The position numbers were made by a program, and so were the translations under genes. The notes beneath the pieces are model-generated. The model was not told the DNA's origin, did not search any database, and saw nothing but the letters and a program-made list of their open reading frames with translations. Shown here piece after piece: positions 45,898 to 54,481 of a stretch of 64,000 bases of DNA. Positions within the stretch are counted from its first letter, which is position 1. Each line of letters begins with the position of its first letter. The stretch is from assembly GCA_005239465.1 (NCBI GenBank), contig SPAW01000003.1:110996-174995 (forward strand), in the 5' to 3' direction. Source of the stretch: Nitrospira sp. Lineage in GTDB: Bacteria; Nitrospirota; Nitrospiria; Nitrospirales; Nitrospiraceae.

Positions 45898-46434
45898 CTA
45901 ATAATTCACTACCCTACCTCCCGGAATCGAAGGAATATAATTGGGATCAACATTCTCCCAGGTCCCGTGATGATCCTCGCTTATACCCCAGCCTCGCACA
46001 TAGAGGAGCGACAGCACCGGCTCGGTCTTGAATCGCAGCGCACCCGTGACTCGTCCGACCACCGTTATTCGAGCCCACTGTCGATATGTGCTGGGGAGTT
46101 GTTGTTTCGCCACCATCACCCAGTAGGAGCCGGTTTCGGGACCATCCGTGTCGACGGGACGATGGAGCACATAATCCTAGTCCAGCGGCCGGTTCTTGAC
46201 ACGCAACCAGAGGTACTGCTCATTCTCTTCTTCTTCAATGATCGTTCCCCCCAACAGTACCACCTTCCCAAGATACATTTCCGGATGGGCGGTCAGCGCG
46301 GTGAGCGTAGTGCCGGGCTCTGCCATCCGCACATATTGGCGTGGCACTGTGGCGCATCCCCAAAGCATAACGGGCATGCTGATGGCCAGTAGACAACACG
46401 CAATCCACCGTTGCAGCAGGAAGTAGAGAGTCAT
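45898..46434 (-). pseudogene. Slp-family outer-membrane lipoprotein with one in-frame TAG
   Basis: From ATG 46434: signal peptide with lipobox VMLWGC, then AEPGTTLTALTAHPEMYLGK, VVLLGGTIIEEEENEQYLWL, RVKNRPLD, TAG (46177), DYVLHRPVDTDGPETG, SYWVMVAKQQLP, VVGRVTGALRFKTEPVLSLL, ending VPN-like IPSIPGGRVVNY. The whole Slp/YeaY protein is present except that one codon (probably Lys AAG) is TAG. AAGGA lies 9 nt before ATG. A sequencing error, readthrough or recent inactivation are all possible. Confidence 0.75.
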
Positions 46435-46581
46435 TGGGTGATGTCCTTGGTTGGGGTGTATGCACCGTGCGATGTCTGGCATGAGGTGGTCCTCACATCT
46501 CACTCATGCAGAGATCATGGCGTCGTCTGTCACTCACGCATCCGGCATTGCTGTTGTGGATTGGGGATCACGCCACCATCC

Positions 46582-46612
46582 TGCCGGAGACCCGGGTCTC
46601 GAAGACCCGGCA
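46582..46612. repeat. Nested palindrome
   Basis: A perfect 14-bp palindrome GAGACCCGGGTCTC (46587-46600) lies inside outer arms TGCCGG (46582-46587) and CCGGCA (46607-46612); GGGTC...GACCC can also pair. It has no T-run, so it is more likely a structural or protein-binding repeat than a terminator. Confidence 0.5.
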
Positions 46613-46630
46613 GAATGCTAAAAAGATCGT

Positions 46631-46777
46631 TCAGCAAGGCCACAGCACCAGAGGTAGGCTGAGGTCGAGGTCAAGCTTGAGCGAAGATTCGACTCGCTTC
46701 ATCTCGGCCTTAACCTGAGCCTTAGCCTTTCGATAACGCTGGCGGACTTTTTCAGAATCCTGCAGGAGGAGTTTCAC
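46631..46777 (-). CDS. 48-codon ORF coupled to the DUF433 gene; possible vestigial toxin
   Basis: GTG 46777 overlaps the DUF433 stop (GTGA). The frame starts MKLLL, as DUF5615 toxins do, but continues QDSEKVRQRYRKAKAQVKAE, a charged helix unlike DUF5615. Either the toxin body was replaced, or it is a different small protein. Confidence 0.35.
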   Translation of the reverse strand: MKLLLQDSEKVRQRYRKAKAQVKAEMKRVESSLKLDLDLSLPLVLWPC

Positions 46778-46971
46778 GAAGCGCCGGCCAGCATCCAAGC
46801 CTTCGCCTCTTCGGGGAAGGCGATCACTTGCTCACGCGTGACGGTGGGGAACTCGTCGAGGAACTCGTCGATGGTCTGCCCTCCCTCTAAATACTCAATG
46901 AGCGTCTGTACCGGCACGCGAATCCCGAAAAAAGCAGGCGTATCGCCCAGAATGTCAGGGGTTGAGGTCAT
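46774..46971 (-). CDS. DUF433 antitoxin-like protein
   Basis: 65 aa. FFGIRVPVQTLIEYLEGGQT and IDEFLDEFPTVTREQVIAF match DUF433, a winged-helix-like domain usually paired with a DUF5615 PIN-like toxin encoded right after it. The usual partner is not intact here (see the overlapping ORF 46631-46777). Confidence 0.8.
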   Translation of the reverse strand: MTSTPDILGDTPAFFGIRVPVQTLIEYLEGGQTIDEFLDEFPTVTREQVIAFPEEAKAWMLAGAS

Positions 46972-47535
46972 GAGGGATTACTTCGCAGTAGCCATAACGC
47001 ATCCTGAAGATCGCTGAGATTCTAAGCTAGCAGGCGCGAGAAAGCAATTTCATCCCCCTCGCGCGGGTGAGATGGAAGCGGGCCTAACCGATTGCCCCAC
47101 CCTCTGATTCAATCGCGGAAGTCATCGTCTTGTGTGATGAGGGTGCTGGCGGAGATGGATTGTCTGATACATTTCACGACCCCTTGGTTTCTGACTCCAT
47201 GCGGTGGGTTCGTCGCGCATGGTAATGCGTAGTTCATGGCCTGCAGTTGCTAACCATTGAGAAACTTTACGATCAGCTCGGCGATGTGAATGCCAGTCCC
47301 TACGGTAGCCTGGAAACGCATAACAAACGATCCACCCGATACGTCAGAATACGCATATTCTGGCCCCAAACCGTTGTCGTGGAGCATGGCACATGCCTTG
47401 CTGACATACCTTGCTGAATGTGTTCGGGGATTTGGCTCATAACCCTCTCCTCTCGGGCCACCGCATCAGCTGACCATCCTGAAACGGACTCGTGCATGAG
47501 AGATACAGGCTTCTTTAGGAAGGGCGTGTCAGTTG
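46972..47535. other. Mostly non-coding region with one possible small ORF
   Basis: A minus-strand frame 47250-47387 (45 codons; MLHDNGLGPEYAYSDVSGGS, ending HIAELIVKFLNG) looks protein-like but lacks a Shine-Dalgarno and may be another 3' remnant. GGAAGGG near 47517 belongs to the next gene. Nothing else is evident. Confidence 0.35.
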
Positions 47536-48231
47536 ATGCGAACAGCGAACACCAGGGCCATTGCAGGAAACATTTCGTCTAGTCCGAGTCTCCAGATGAG
47601 CCGGGCACTCGCCATGGCCGTGGTGCTGATGCTCTGGAACAATATGGCGTGGGGAGCCACGTTGACATGGACTGCGAACACCGAGCCCGATCTAGCGGGA
47701 TACCACGTATACCAATGCGCGCAGCAACCCTGCGGGCGAGCCTTTGGCTCGGCGACGCGGCTCGCGACTCTGGGAACTGTCACCAGTTTCAATATCGGGA
47801 CACCCGCCGTCATTCAGTACTATGTGATCACGGCATACGACTTCGCCAACAACGAATCGAGCGATCCGCCGCCCTCTCCTCCTGCCGCAACGGTAAGGCT
47901 GACTGTCCTCGGATCGCCGAATCTAGGTGAGCCCTGGACAGTGCAGGCGACAACCAATGCATCGGGGACTGTCTCGTTGGAAGTCCGGATCAACGGAGCG
48001 CTGGATCACACCGAAATGCAAAGCCCTTATTGCGCATTCGGCGATACCAATGGGACTTGCACCAGGGTCCAGAGGCCGTCGGGAACTTACACAGTGGAAT
48101 TTCGTGTTATGAGCAGTGGAACCGAAGTCGCTCGTCAGTCAGTCGTGGTCACCGCAGCAGCGGTGCCTGACCTCCCTCAACTGGCACCTCCACCCGCTCC
48201 GGACAACCTGCGTCTGAGTTCCGTGTACTAG
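47536..48231 (+). CDS. Exported protein with a fibronectin type III-like domain
   Basis: 231 aa. A long N-terminal region leads to a hydrophobic segment cut near MAWG-ATL. The mature part starts TLTWTANTEPDLAGYHVYQC, the first strands of an FN3 domain, and continues YYVITAYDFANNESSDPPPS, then a second beta domain (LGEPWTVQATTNASGTVSLE) with four Cys that could form disulfides. Likely an extracellular or surface binding protein. GGAAGGG lies upstream of ATG 47536. Confidence 0.72.
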   Translation: MRTANTRAIAGNISSSPSLQMSRALAMAVVLMLWNNMAWGATLTWTANTEPDLAGYHVYQCAQQPCGRAFGSATRLATLGTVTSFNIGTPAVIQYYVITAYDFANNESSDPPPSPPAATVRLTVLGSPNLGEPWTVQATTNASGTVSLEVRINGALDHTEMQSPYCAFGDTNGTCTRVQRPSGTYTVEFRVMSSGTEVARQSVVVTAAAVPDLPQLAPPPAPDNLRLSSVY

Positions 48232-48658
48232 ACCAACCGGCGCGGTCATCTGTTGAAGGAATGGATGGGAAGCCAAGGCAGGATCGGGGGTTGCGCAGAT
48301 CAAGCCGAGCCGGCTGAGCCATAATGCGACTTCTGTCCGGTGGTTAAGACCGTGAAGGAATAAGGGTCTTCGAAACTGAAACCCCCGCCGCGCGCGGACG
48401 AGGCGATCAGAAACGTAGAGTGAGCTACCCCCGCTTCTTGTCCGTAATCACGCGCGCAACTGTCACATGGCGTTTCCGATTGCCTTCACCGGTGCTCATG
48501 AACGGACAGAGCTGTCTCAATCATTGAATTTCAAGTAGGCCAAATCACGAGCAAAAGGACGATCACGATCGCACCCAGCTGGCATTACATCTGCATAATC
48601 CCACCATTGAGAGTCCGTACGTCCATCCAGCGGCAAGACCGCAGAAAAGAACCGAGTT
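48232..48658. other. Non-coding region holding a dispersed repeat
   Basis: No supported gene. It contains the 26-bp repeat copy at 48388-48413. Confidence 0.45.
48388..48413 (+). repeat. Dispersed repeat, copy 1 (CCGCGCGCGGACGAGGCGAT, then CAGAAA)
   Basis: 26 bp with a 10-bp palindromic core CCGCGCGCGG. Near-identical or shortened copies lie at 43978, 51353, 53639, 54447, 54766, 56498 and 57346, mostly a short way after a stop codon. Confidence 0.7.
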
Positions 48659-48985
48659 ATGGTGGTACGACAACATCCCCGATTTCCAGCGACGTTTTTC
48701 GGCACCCTCGTCCATCAGAGTCACCTCCATCAGATTAGTAAGGCGCTGGATCTCTCGCTGAAAGGCTGTCGGCTCGAAAGTCCCTTTCGAGCCTCCGCCG
48801 GAATGAAGGTGGATCTCCTGCTCTATTTTCCTGAAGAAGAAACCCCAATTTTGATCCAAGGCGCTGTTGTACGCTGGTCCGGCGCGCACGGGATCGGTAT
48901 CGAGTTTCAGTCCATCGCCTCGCCCCATCAGGAACGGTTGAATAATACCATCCAGCAGCTCGAAGTCGCAGCCGGTCACAGCTAG
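48659..48985 (+). CDS. PilZ-domain protein
   Basis: 108 aa, a single PilZ domain with the c-di-GMP-binding motifs R4-x3-R8 (VVRQHPRFP) and DLSLKG (31-36), then VVRWSGAHGIGIEF. It should bind c-di-GMP and relay it to motility or envelope targets. A fragment of a second PilZ gene with the same C-terminus lies at 53101. Confidence 0.88.
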   Translation: MVVRQHPRFPATFFGTLVHQSHLHQISKALDLSLKGCRLESPFRASAGMKVDLLLYFPEEETPILIQGAVVRWSGAHGIGIEFQSIASPHQERLNNTIQQLEVAAGHS

Positions 48986-49023
48986 GCGACACTTGGCAAC
49001 GCGGCTCAACGACTCATCCCGCC

Positions 49024-49570
49024 CCCTCACGTCCCTTTCCTTTTCTATTCTAGTGCAGCACGCAAGGGAAGAGGCAGAAGGAGGAACACTTGTCTTTTTT
49101 CCTTCTCTACCCTAAGAATGAGTAGAGCCGCAGGCTGAACGAGTATCAGCTTCGGTGACAACCCCTCCCTTAGTTGTAGAGGAGTGCCTTCTATGAAAAT
49201 GCTGCTGATCGTCTTCCGTGAGTCGATGGTGGAACAGGTCCATAGCCTGCTAAAAGAATATGAAGTCAACGCGTATACTGAACTGCACAATGTAGCCGGC
49301 AAGGGAGAGACCGGAGCAACCGTTCAGTTCTTCCTGTCACCGGGCGCCAACTATATGATCCTCGCCGCGGTATCGGAACAGGTTGCCTGCCGCCTCATCG
49401 ATGGGTTCACGCGTTTTAGAGCGGAGCACGAGATGCGACAGGGTGACAATATACTCCCACTCCACGTATTCGTCCTTCCCTGTGAGCAAGCGGTCTAGCC
49501 ACAGACAGCGTGTCCGCCGCCGTTCGGTGTCACCAGCACCCAACAAGGCGAACTAAACAATCACCGCGCG
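49024..49570. repeat. Duplicated segment, copy 1
   Basis: About 547 bp that recur at 55956-56503 with roughly 90 percent identity by eye, including 170 bp upstream and 70 bp downstream of the PII-like gene. The upstream part ends in the same CTAAGAATG(A/G)GTAGAGCCGC stretch. Confidence 0.85.
49193..49498 (+). CDS. PG0541-type PII-like protein, copy 1
   Basis: 101 aa starting MKMLLIVFRESM. The ferredoxin-like strand pattern, the LHNVAGKGETG loop and the final HVFVLPCEQAV match PG0541-family proteins, small PII-like proteins often next to RND transporters. GAGGAG lies 8 nt before ATG 49193. No transporter is adjacent here. A diverged copy is at 56125. Confidence 0.72.
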   Translation: MKMLLIVFRESMVEQVHSLLKEYEVNAYTELHNVAGKGETGATVQFFLSPGANYMILAAVSEQVACRLIDGFTRFRAEHEMRQGDNILPLHVFVLPCEQAV

Positions 49571-49712
49571 CGTGCAGATCGCAATCGGCTCCCGACGCTT
49601 TTCTAGCTTTGCAATCATCACCGTATTCCCGTTCATGTATAATAGCGTTGCTCTGCCCTCGGCTCTACGCATCTGACATGGCCGCAAGATACATCCAGAG
49701 AGGAGGAACACC

Positions 49713-51218
49713 ATGAGTACGGCAACGGTGGAAATCCCGGTTCACCAGCAGGTCCTAACCTTTGTAGGCGCACCCCGGAAGATGCTGATTGGCGGCAGGT
49801 GGCTCGAAGCCGCGTCGGGGAAGACCTTCCCGACCTATAACCCGGCCACGGGCGAAGTCCTGGCCCAAGTGGTCGAAGGCAACAGCGCCGACGTTGACAA
49901 GGCGGTCATCGCTGCACGGAAAGCCTTCGAGAGCGGCCCGTGGCGCATGCTCACAGCCTCAGAGCGTGGACGGCTGATCTGGAAGCTCGCCGACCTTATC
50001 GAATCTCACCTGGAAGAATTTGCCCAACTGGAGTCGCTCGACAATGGGAAGCCGGTCGGCGTGGCCCGCGTGGCGGATGTGCCGCTGGCCGTGGACCTCT
50101 TCCGATACATGGCGGGTTGGGCGACCAAAATCGAAGGCAACACGATCCCCATTTCGGTGCCCTACACGCCCGGCGCCCGGTATCTCGCCTACACCCTACG
50201 CGAGCCGGTCGGCGTGGTGGCTCAGATCATTCCCTGGAACTTTCCGCTGCTCATGGCGGCCTGGAAGCTAGGCCCGGCGTTGGCCGCGGGCTGCACTATC
50301 GTCCTAAAGCCTGCCGAGCAGACACCGCTGTCCGCTTTGCGACTCGGCGAGCTGATCTGCGAAGCAGGATTCCCGGACGGGGTGGTCAACATCGTGCCCG
50401 GGTACGGGGAGACCGCTGGCGCGGCACTGGCGGCGCACCCGGACGTGGACAAGGTGGCTTTCACGGGGTCCACCGAAGTGGGGAAGCTCATCCTTGGGGC
50501 GGCCGCGAGGAATCTCAAGAAAGTGTCGCTGGAGCTCGGGGGGAAGTCCCCCAACATCGTGTGCAAGGACGCCGATCTGGAGGCAAGCATACCTGGGGTC
50601 GCGAGCGCGATCTTTTTCAACCACGGCCAATGCTGCTGCGCAGGCTCCCGGCTCTACGTCGAGAAGGGGATCTTCGACGAGGTGGTGGCGGGCGTGGCTG
50701 AGGACGCGAAGAAGATCAAGGTCGGGCCGGGCATGGATCTCGCCACCCAAATGGGCCCGCTGGTGTCGGACGAGCAGCAACGGCGGGTGCTCGGCTATCT
50801 GGAGTCGGGCCTCTCCGAGGGCGCCAAGGCGGTGGTCGGCGGGCGCAAGCTGGGCAACAAGGGCTACTTTGTGGAACCGACCGTGCTGGTCAACACCACG
50901 CAGAAGATGAAGATCATGCAGGAGGAAATCTTCGGGCCGGTTGTATGCGCAGTGCCGTTTACGGACTTGGACGAGGTGCTCCCGGCGGCGAACGACTCCA
51001 TCTACGGTCTGGCGGCGGCGGTGTGGACCCGCGATGTCGGCAAGGCCCACCGCATCGCGGCCGAGCTGCGCGCAGGGTCGGTGTGGATCAACTGCTACAA
51101 CATCTTCGACGCTGCGCTGCCCTTCGGCGGCTACAAGCAATCCGGGTGGGGCCGCGAGATGGGCCACGACGCGCTGGAACTGTACACCGAGGTAAAAGCC
51201 GTTACCGTGCGGCTGTGA
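49713..51218 (+). CDS. NAD(P)-dependent aldehyde dehydrogenase (ALDH1/2-like)
   Basis: 501 aa. E274 (SLELGGKSPN), C308 (FFNHGQCCCAGSR), PWNFPLLMAAWK, TGSTEVGK and the C-terminal PFGGYKQSGWGREMG. It acts on general or betaine-type aldehydes; specificity is open. A strong AGAGGAGG lies before ATG 49713 and TATAAT at 49638. Third codon positions are far richer in G/C than in neighbouring genes, which suggests transfer from a high-GC donor. Confidence 0.93.
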   Translation: MSTATVEIPVHQQVLTFVGAPRKMLIGGRWLEAASGKTFPTYNPATGEVLAQVVEGNSADVDKAVIAARKAFESGPWRMLTASERGRLIWKLADLIESHLEEFAQLESLDNGKPVGVARVADVPLAVDLFRYMAGWATKIEGNTIPISVPYTPGARYLAYTLREPVGVVAQIIPWNFPLLMAAWKLGPALAAGCTIVLKPAEQTPLSALRLGELICEAGFPDGVVNIVPGYGETAGAALAAHPDVDKVAFTGSTEVGKLILGAAARNLKKVSLELGGKSPNIVCKDADLEASIPGVASAIFFNHGQCCCAGSRLYVEKGIFDEVVAGVAEDAKKIKVGPGMDLATQMGPLVSDEQQRRVLGYLESGLSEGAKAVVGGRKLGNKGYFVEPTVLVNTTQKMKIMQEEIFGPVVCAVPFTDLDEVLPAANDSIYGLAAAVWTRDVGKAHRIAAELRAGSVWINCYNIFDAALPFGGYKQSGWGREMGHDALELYTEVKAVTVRL

Positions 51219-51352
51219 ACGATCACTGGAGAACGGAAGGATCGGCGGGAAGAGTACGAGCTAGTGCGTGAGGACAGTAAAAGGTGTCACCAACTGTCTT
51301 GAGATTGAGGCATGTTGGGCCTCAGTTCGGAGGAGAGAACGCTATTGTTCTG

Positions 51353-51378
51353 CCGCGCGCGGACGAGGCGATCAGAAA
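51353..51378 (+). repeat. Dispersed repeat, copy 2
   Basis: Identical over 26 bp to the copy at 48388. It lies 134 bp after the aldehyde dehydrogenase stop. Confidence 0.7.
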
Positions 51379-51473
51379 TGAAGCATGTCGCCGTGTCCCT
51401 GACAGATCCGCACGTCTCTGAACGCTGCGCGCACCACGGATGTTGCCGCAAAGGTTCCTGCCGAAGTGCTTGG

Positions 51474-51974
51474 TTACCCCTGACGAAGCGACTGCGGCAA
51501 GACCAAGCCAACGGTGGTGTCCTGAATGGGATTATGCAGCCGATTGATTCCTTCGCGGCAATACCCAAGTGGCAACCACCGGCAACCGCCGCAAATGGAG
51601 GGCAGATCATCCCCTGTCACTGAAGTCTGAATCCGCGCAAGAATGTCGTGCCAGCGAAGACGATCCCTTACCTTCAGCCCGAGCCTCCGCAGCACCTCGT
51701 GATCCTGTTCAATCATCTCCTCCTCCGATCTCTCGCCGTTGAGCGTACAGCCAGATGGGTGACGGTGTGGACAGGCCGCACAGACTGCATCCGGAGACGC
51801 AAGAACTTCGACCAGGACCTCGGGGTGATCGGTTAACGTACGGTGGATTGCGGCCATGTTCGCGATAAATTCAGAACTGTACCCTTCCCCGCGAAACCCC
51901 TGCAGACACAAGAGCGTATGGCCTCGAAGGCGGATCAAAGCGGAAGAACTGTCGTCCGTAACGAGATCGGCCAT
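51474..51974 (-). CDS. DUF1284 cysteine-rich protein
   Basis: 166 aa. IRLRGHTLLCLQGFRGEGYS, VCAACPHR, GCTLNGERSEEEM and a C-terminal CGGCRWLPLGYC are the conserved parts of DUF1284, whose cysteines probably bind an iron-sulfur cluster or zinc. ATG 51974 is preferred to TTG 52022. Function unknown. Confidence 0.8.
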   Translation of the reverse strand: MADLVTDDSSSALIRLRGHTLLCLQGFRGEGYSSEFIANMAAIHRTLTDHPEVLVEVLASPDAVCAACPHRHPSGCTLNGERSEEEMIEQDHEVLRRLGLKVRDRLRWHDILARIQTSVTGDDLPSICGGCRWLPLGYCREGINRLHNPIQDTTVGLVLPQSLRQG

Positions 51975-52689
51975 GGCGATAGAATCTCGTGGAATTGTGC
52001 CACCGGAAACCAGCCGAGTCAAAACGGCCCTCTTGCCTCTCTACTCGGCCCATCCCATCGGCGCTTAGGAATGATGACTCCCGCTGTTCGCTGCCAAGCG
52101 TGAGGAGCTGATTCGTTCACTCAATATATTGTCGCGCACTGGCCCCACGCCGCGACAGGCCAACGCGTCAAGAGCATTACATCAAGAGATTCCGACATTT
52201 CCAGTTTTCTCCAGGAAGAGAAGAGTCTTGCCGCGTTTCCTTTCGGACTGGGCTACTCCCGAAGGAGCGCCCCCGCTGCCGTTCGCCACCGATTGACGAG
52301 GCCGCTCAGGAGGGATTATCGTAGTATCGCCTGAAGAATGACGGGGACGAAGATTCAACGCCCCCTTCTGCTCTCTCCGAGTGAGGTTCTCCAGCCTCCG
52401 CCGTTCCGTCAGGACAGAGTACCGACCGACATTTGTGGCTCGCTGAGGTACATTCTCAGCGAGTGGCGCTTCCGGACCCAACGGAAGGAGGTCTCGCCGT
52501 GGAACCTACCAAGAAACGACAGGGCTGCAAGAAATCAAAGAGTGTGGTGATTTCTCAAAGTACCGGCGACCTGAGCCTCCCATTCCGGAGGATCAGGGGT
52601 GATTACGAGAGATCCGCTCCTGCCTCACGACTCACGGTCGTTGATGCGGGAGGACTGGTTGCGCATTCAACGAAAGGGAGGTCGCACAC
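51975..52689. other. Long region without a convincing gene; one strong hairpin
   Basis: A perfect 9-bp hairpin CTCGCTGAG-N7-CTCAGCGAG lies at 52439-52463 with no T-run. GGAGG before GTG 52499 opens a frame (MEPTKKRQGCKKSKSVV) that runs into the FmdB gene in another frame; it may be the start of a lost gene. Nothing else is recognised. Confidence 0.4.
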
Positions 52690-52854
52690 ATGCCTACGTA
52701 CGAATATAAGTGCCTGGACTGTGGGAAAGAAGTGGTGCTTTTCTTGCGCTTGCAGGATCACGAGCGCGGGTCGGTTGCTTGTCCATCTTGCAACAGCAAG
52801 CGCATGGAGCAATTGATCACCAGCGTCATGGCGAAGACAAGTCGGAAGAGTTGA
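52690..52854 (+). CDS. Short FmdB-type zinc-ribbon protein
   Basis: 54 aa: MPTYEYKCLDCGKEVVLFLR, a second CxxC (CPSC), and a C-terminal RMEQLITSVMAKTSRKS. This is the FmdB_1 zinc ribbon without the disordered tail seen at 17786. GGGAGG lies 9 nt before ATG 52690. Too short for most gene finders but well supported by the family motif. Confidence 0.8.
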   Translation: MPTYEYKCLDCGKEVVLFLRLQDHERGSVACPSCNSKRMEQLITSVMAKTSRKS

Positions 52855-53100
52855 ACGGCCGGAGGTTCGCACTCAACTCTCGGCTCCCTACTGGCCGCAC
52901 CAGTGCGTGAACTGCCGTTCCGAAAGACGACAACGCGGGACATTCTGGATTTCCGGAGGAGTCGTTTTACTTCACGTCTTCCAGAGAATCAGAATGGTCG
53001 GTAATTCCCCGGGGCGCTGTCTCAGTCTTTGACTCGTGGAGAAACAGCTGGTGCGGAGGCACCGCCGCGCCCTTGACAGCCTTTTTCATCGGTGTCCCCG

Positions 53101-53188
53101 TTTTCTAGTCCTTCAGTCACTCGCCTCTTCCCATCAAGAACGGTTGGACAGCACCCTCCGACTGATTGAATCGACAGCCGGCCATAGT
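53101..53188 (+). pseudogene. PilZ-domain C-terminal fragment
   Basis: The frame reads LVLQSLASSHQERLDSTLRL and IESTAGHS, closely matching the end of the PilZ protein at 48659 (FQSIASPHQERLNNTIQQLE, VAAGHS). The R-x3-R and DxSxxG parts are absent. A further 3' remnant. Confidence 0.65.
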
Positions 53189-53295
53189 TTACCGACTGCC
53201 GACGGCACGGTTCAACCGCACAACCCGCGGGCGGACCAATTCCCTCCTGAATGGGTCACTACTCAAGCCACCCCGTGATCCTCTGACGTGTGCGC

Positions 53296-53520
53296 CTACT
53301 TGGCGCAACAGCTGGACGGATCGGTTGCGCCCTCGGAAGGAAGCAGACGATCGAGCGCAAAGTACACGGGGCAAAAGCCCGTGAGCCCGCTCTGGATGAG
53401 CGTCACGCCGATGACCGCCGGAAGCAGATACCAATGGGCGCTCACATAATGTCCCAGCGCCACTCCGACCGTCACCAGCACGCCCACGATCGCATCGTGA
53501 ACTCGTCTCTTGTGACTCAT
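53296..53520 (-). CDS. DUF2892/YgaP-like inner-membrane protein
   Basis: 74 aa from ATG 53520 (GGAGGG 6 nt upstream): two hydrophobic helices, VGVLVTVGVALGHYVSAHWY and PAVIGVTLIQSGLTGFCPVY, matching the YgaP transmembrane domain (DUF2892) with its GLTGFCP. The cysteines (FCP and a terminal CC) suggest sulfur or redox association. No rhodanese domain is attached. Confidence 0.82.
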   Translation of the reverse strand: MSHKRRVHDAIVGVLVTVGVALGHYVSAHWYLLPAVIGVTLIQSGLTGFCPVYFALDRLLPSEGATDPSSCCAK

Positions 53521-53638
53521 GATTGGCCCTCCTCCGCAGAAAGATCCGACGCAAGCCTCCCCGCAGGACTCCGGAGAGAACAGTTCTGTCAGGCTAGACT
53601 GGAGACTTGTACCTGTCAAGAATAGCCGCCGCAGCTAG

Positions 53639-53650
53639 CCGCGCGCGGAG
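53639..53650 (+). repeat. Core of the dispersed repeat (CCGCGCGCGGAG)
   Basis: Only the palindromic core is kept. It lies 119 bp upstream of the DUF2892 gene start. Confidence 0.4.
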
Positions 53651-53733
53651 GTGTTGTACGAGGTATCAACGCAAAATCTGATCCTCGACCGTTGGGCCAC
53701 GCTTGCAGGAGCAACGGAGCTGCTCAGCTCCTC

Positions 53734-54147
53734 CTACGCAATGCCAAAGACTTTGGCTGCCTTTTTCACATCCCGCGGCTTAACCCATAGGATGGCGCCG
53801 AAGCGCCCCTGGCCGGCCGATCGACCGGTCACCGCGGTGATGTTGATCCTGGACGAAGCAAGTTGGGCAGTCAGATCCGCCAGCGCTCCGGGACGATCAT
53901 CGCCGTCCACCAGGAAGCACGTTTGCGGTCCCTGCATGTTCCACTTCAGCAGCTTCGCCGTGTTCTTGAAGGGAGTGGGAACTTCCGGCACCAGGTCCAC
54001 CTGTGTGCGGCGATTCCGAGGAAAGGCATGCACCGCCAGCAGATTCACTCCGGCCTCGTGCAGGGGAGCAAGCACATGAGCCAACTTCCCGGACGTATCC
54101 GCAATCTGCATCTTGAAATATTGGGCAGTTCGAATCAGATCGGCCAT
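53734..54147 (-). CDS. Tandem ACT-domain protein
   Basis: 137 aa made of two ACT modules: TSGKLAHVLAPLHEAGVNLL (first) and DDRPGALADLTAQLASSRIN (second), each with the ligand-binding turn. Stand-alone ACT proteins bind amino acids and regulate partners. ATG 54147 is preferred because GAGGAGGG ends 5 nt upstream; ATG 54150 is too close. Confidence 0.8.
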   Translation of the reverse strand: MADLIRTAQYFKMQIADTSGKLAHVLAPLHEAGVNLLAVHAFPRNRRTQVDLVPEVPTPFKNTAKLLKWNMQGPQTCFLVDGDDRPGALADLTAQLASSRINITAVTGRSAGQGRFGAILWVKPRDVKKAAKVFGIA

Positions 54148-54481
54148 CATACCCTCCTCTACCCGTCCGGATAGCAGGTATCGTCCAGCAGGACATGTGT
54201 CGCGAGAAAAGAATGTGTGTGTGGAATCATCATCACGGGGACTGACCTCCGCAGGAGTCTCGCAATGATGGGACGGAGTTGACGGCGTATAGCCTAGGCC
54301 CCCAAACGTGAGGAATGCAAGCAGGTCAAGATCCCGCTTTAGGTACCGGTTTGCGGCTTCCGCCTTAGGCCAGTCTTTCTCAAAGGACGGCCTCGTGTCC
54401 TTCTATCCAGCTCCGACTGATCTGCTGTTCTATAAAGGTACTCTCCCCGCGCGCGGACGAGGCGATGAGACGGGTACGGCA
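54148..54481. other. Non-coding region with one dispersed repeat
   Basis: No supported gene. The repeat copy at 54447-54470 is the only landmark. Confidence 0.4.
54447..54470 (+). repeat. Dispersed repeat, copy 3
   Basis: CCGCGCGCGGACGAGGCGAT followed by GAGA, a one-base variant of the copy at 48388. Another short copy (CCGCGCGCGGA) is at 54766, preceded by CTCAAGAACTAA as at 57330. Confidence 0.65.

Noticed and set aside
45624-46031. 135-aa plus-strand frame after the DUF4136 remnant
   Set aside because: It overlaps the DUF4136 end and the antisense of the Slp gene in a different frame; no domain.
51270-51325. TGAGGC-N7-GCCTCA hairpin after the aldehyde dehydrogenase as terminator
   Set aside because: The stem is only 6 bp and no T-run follows.
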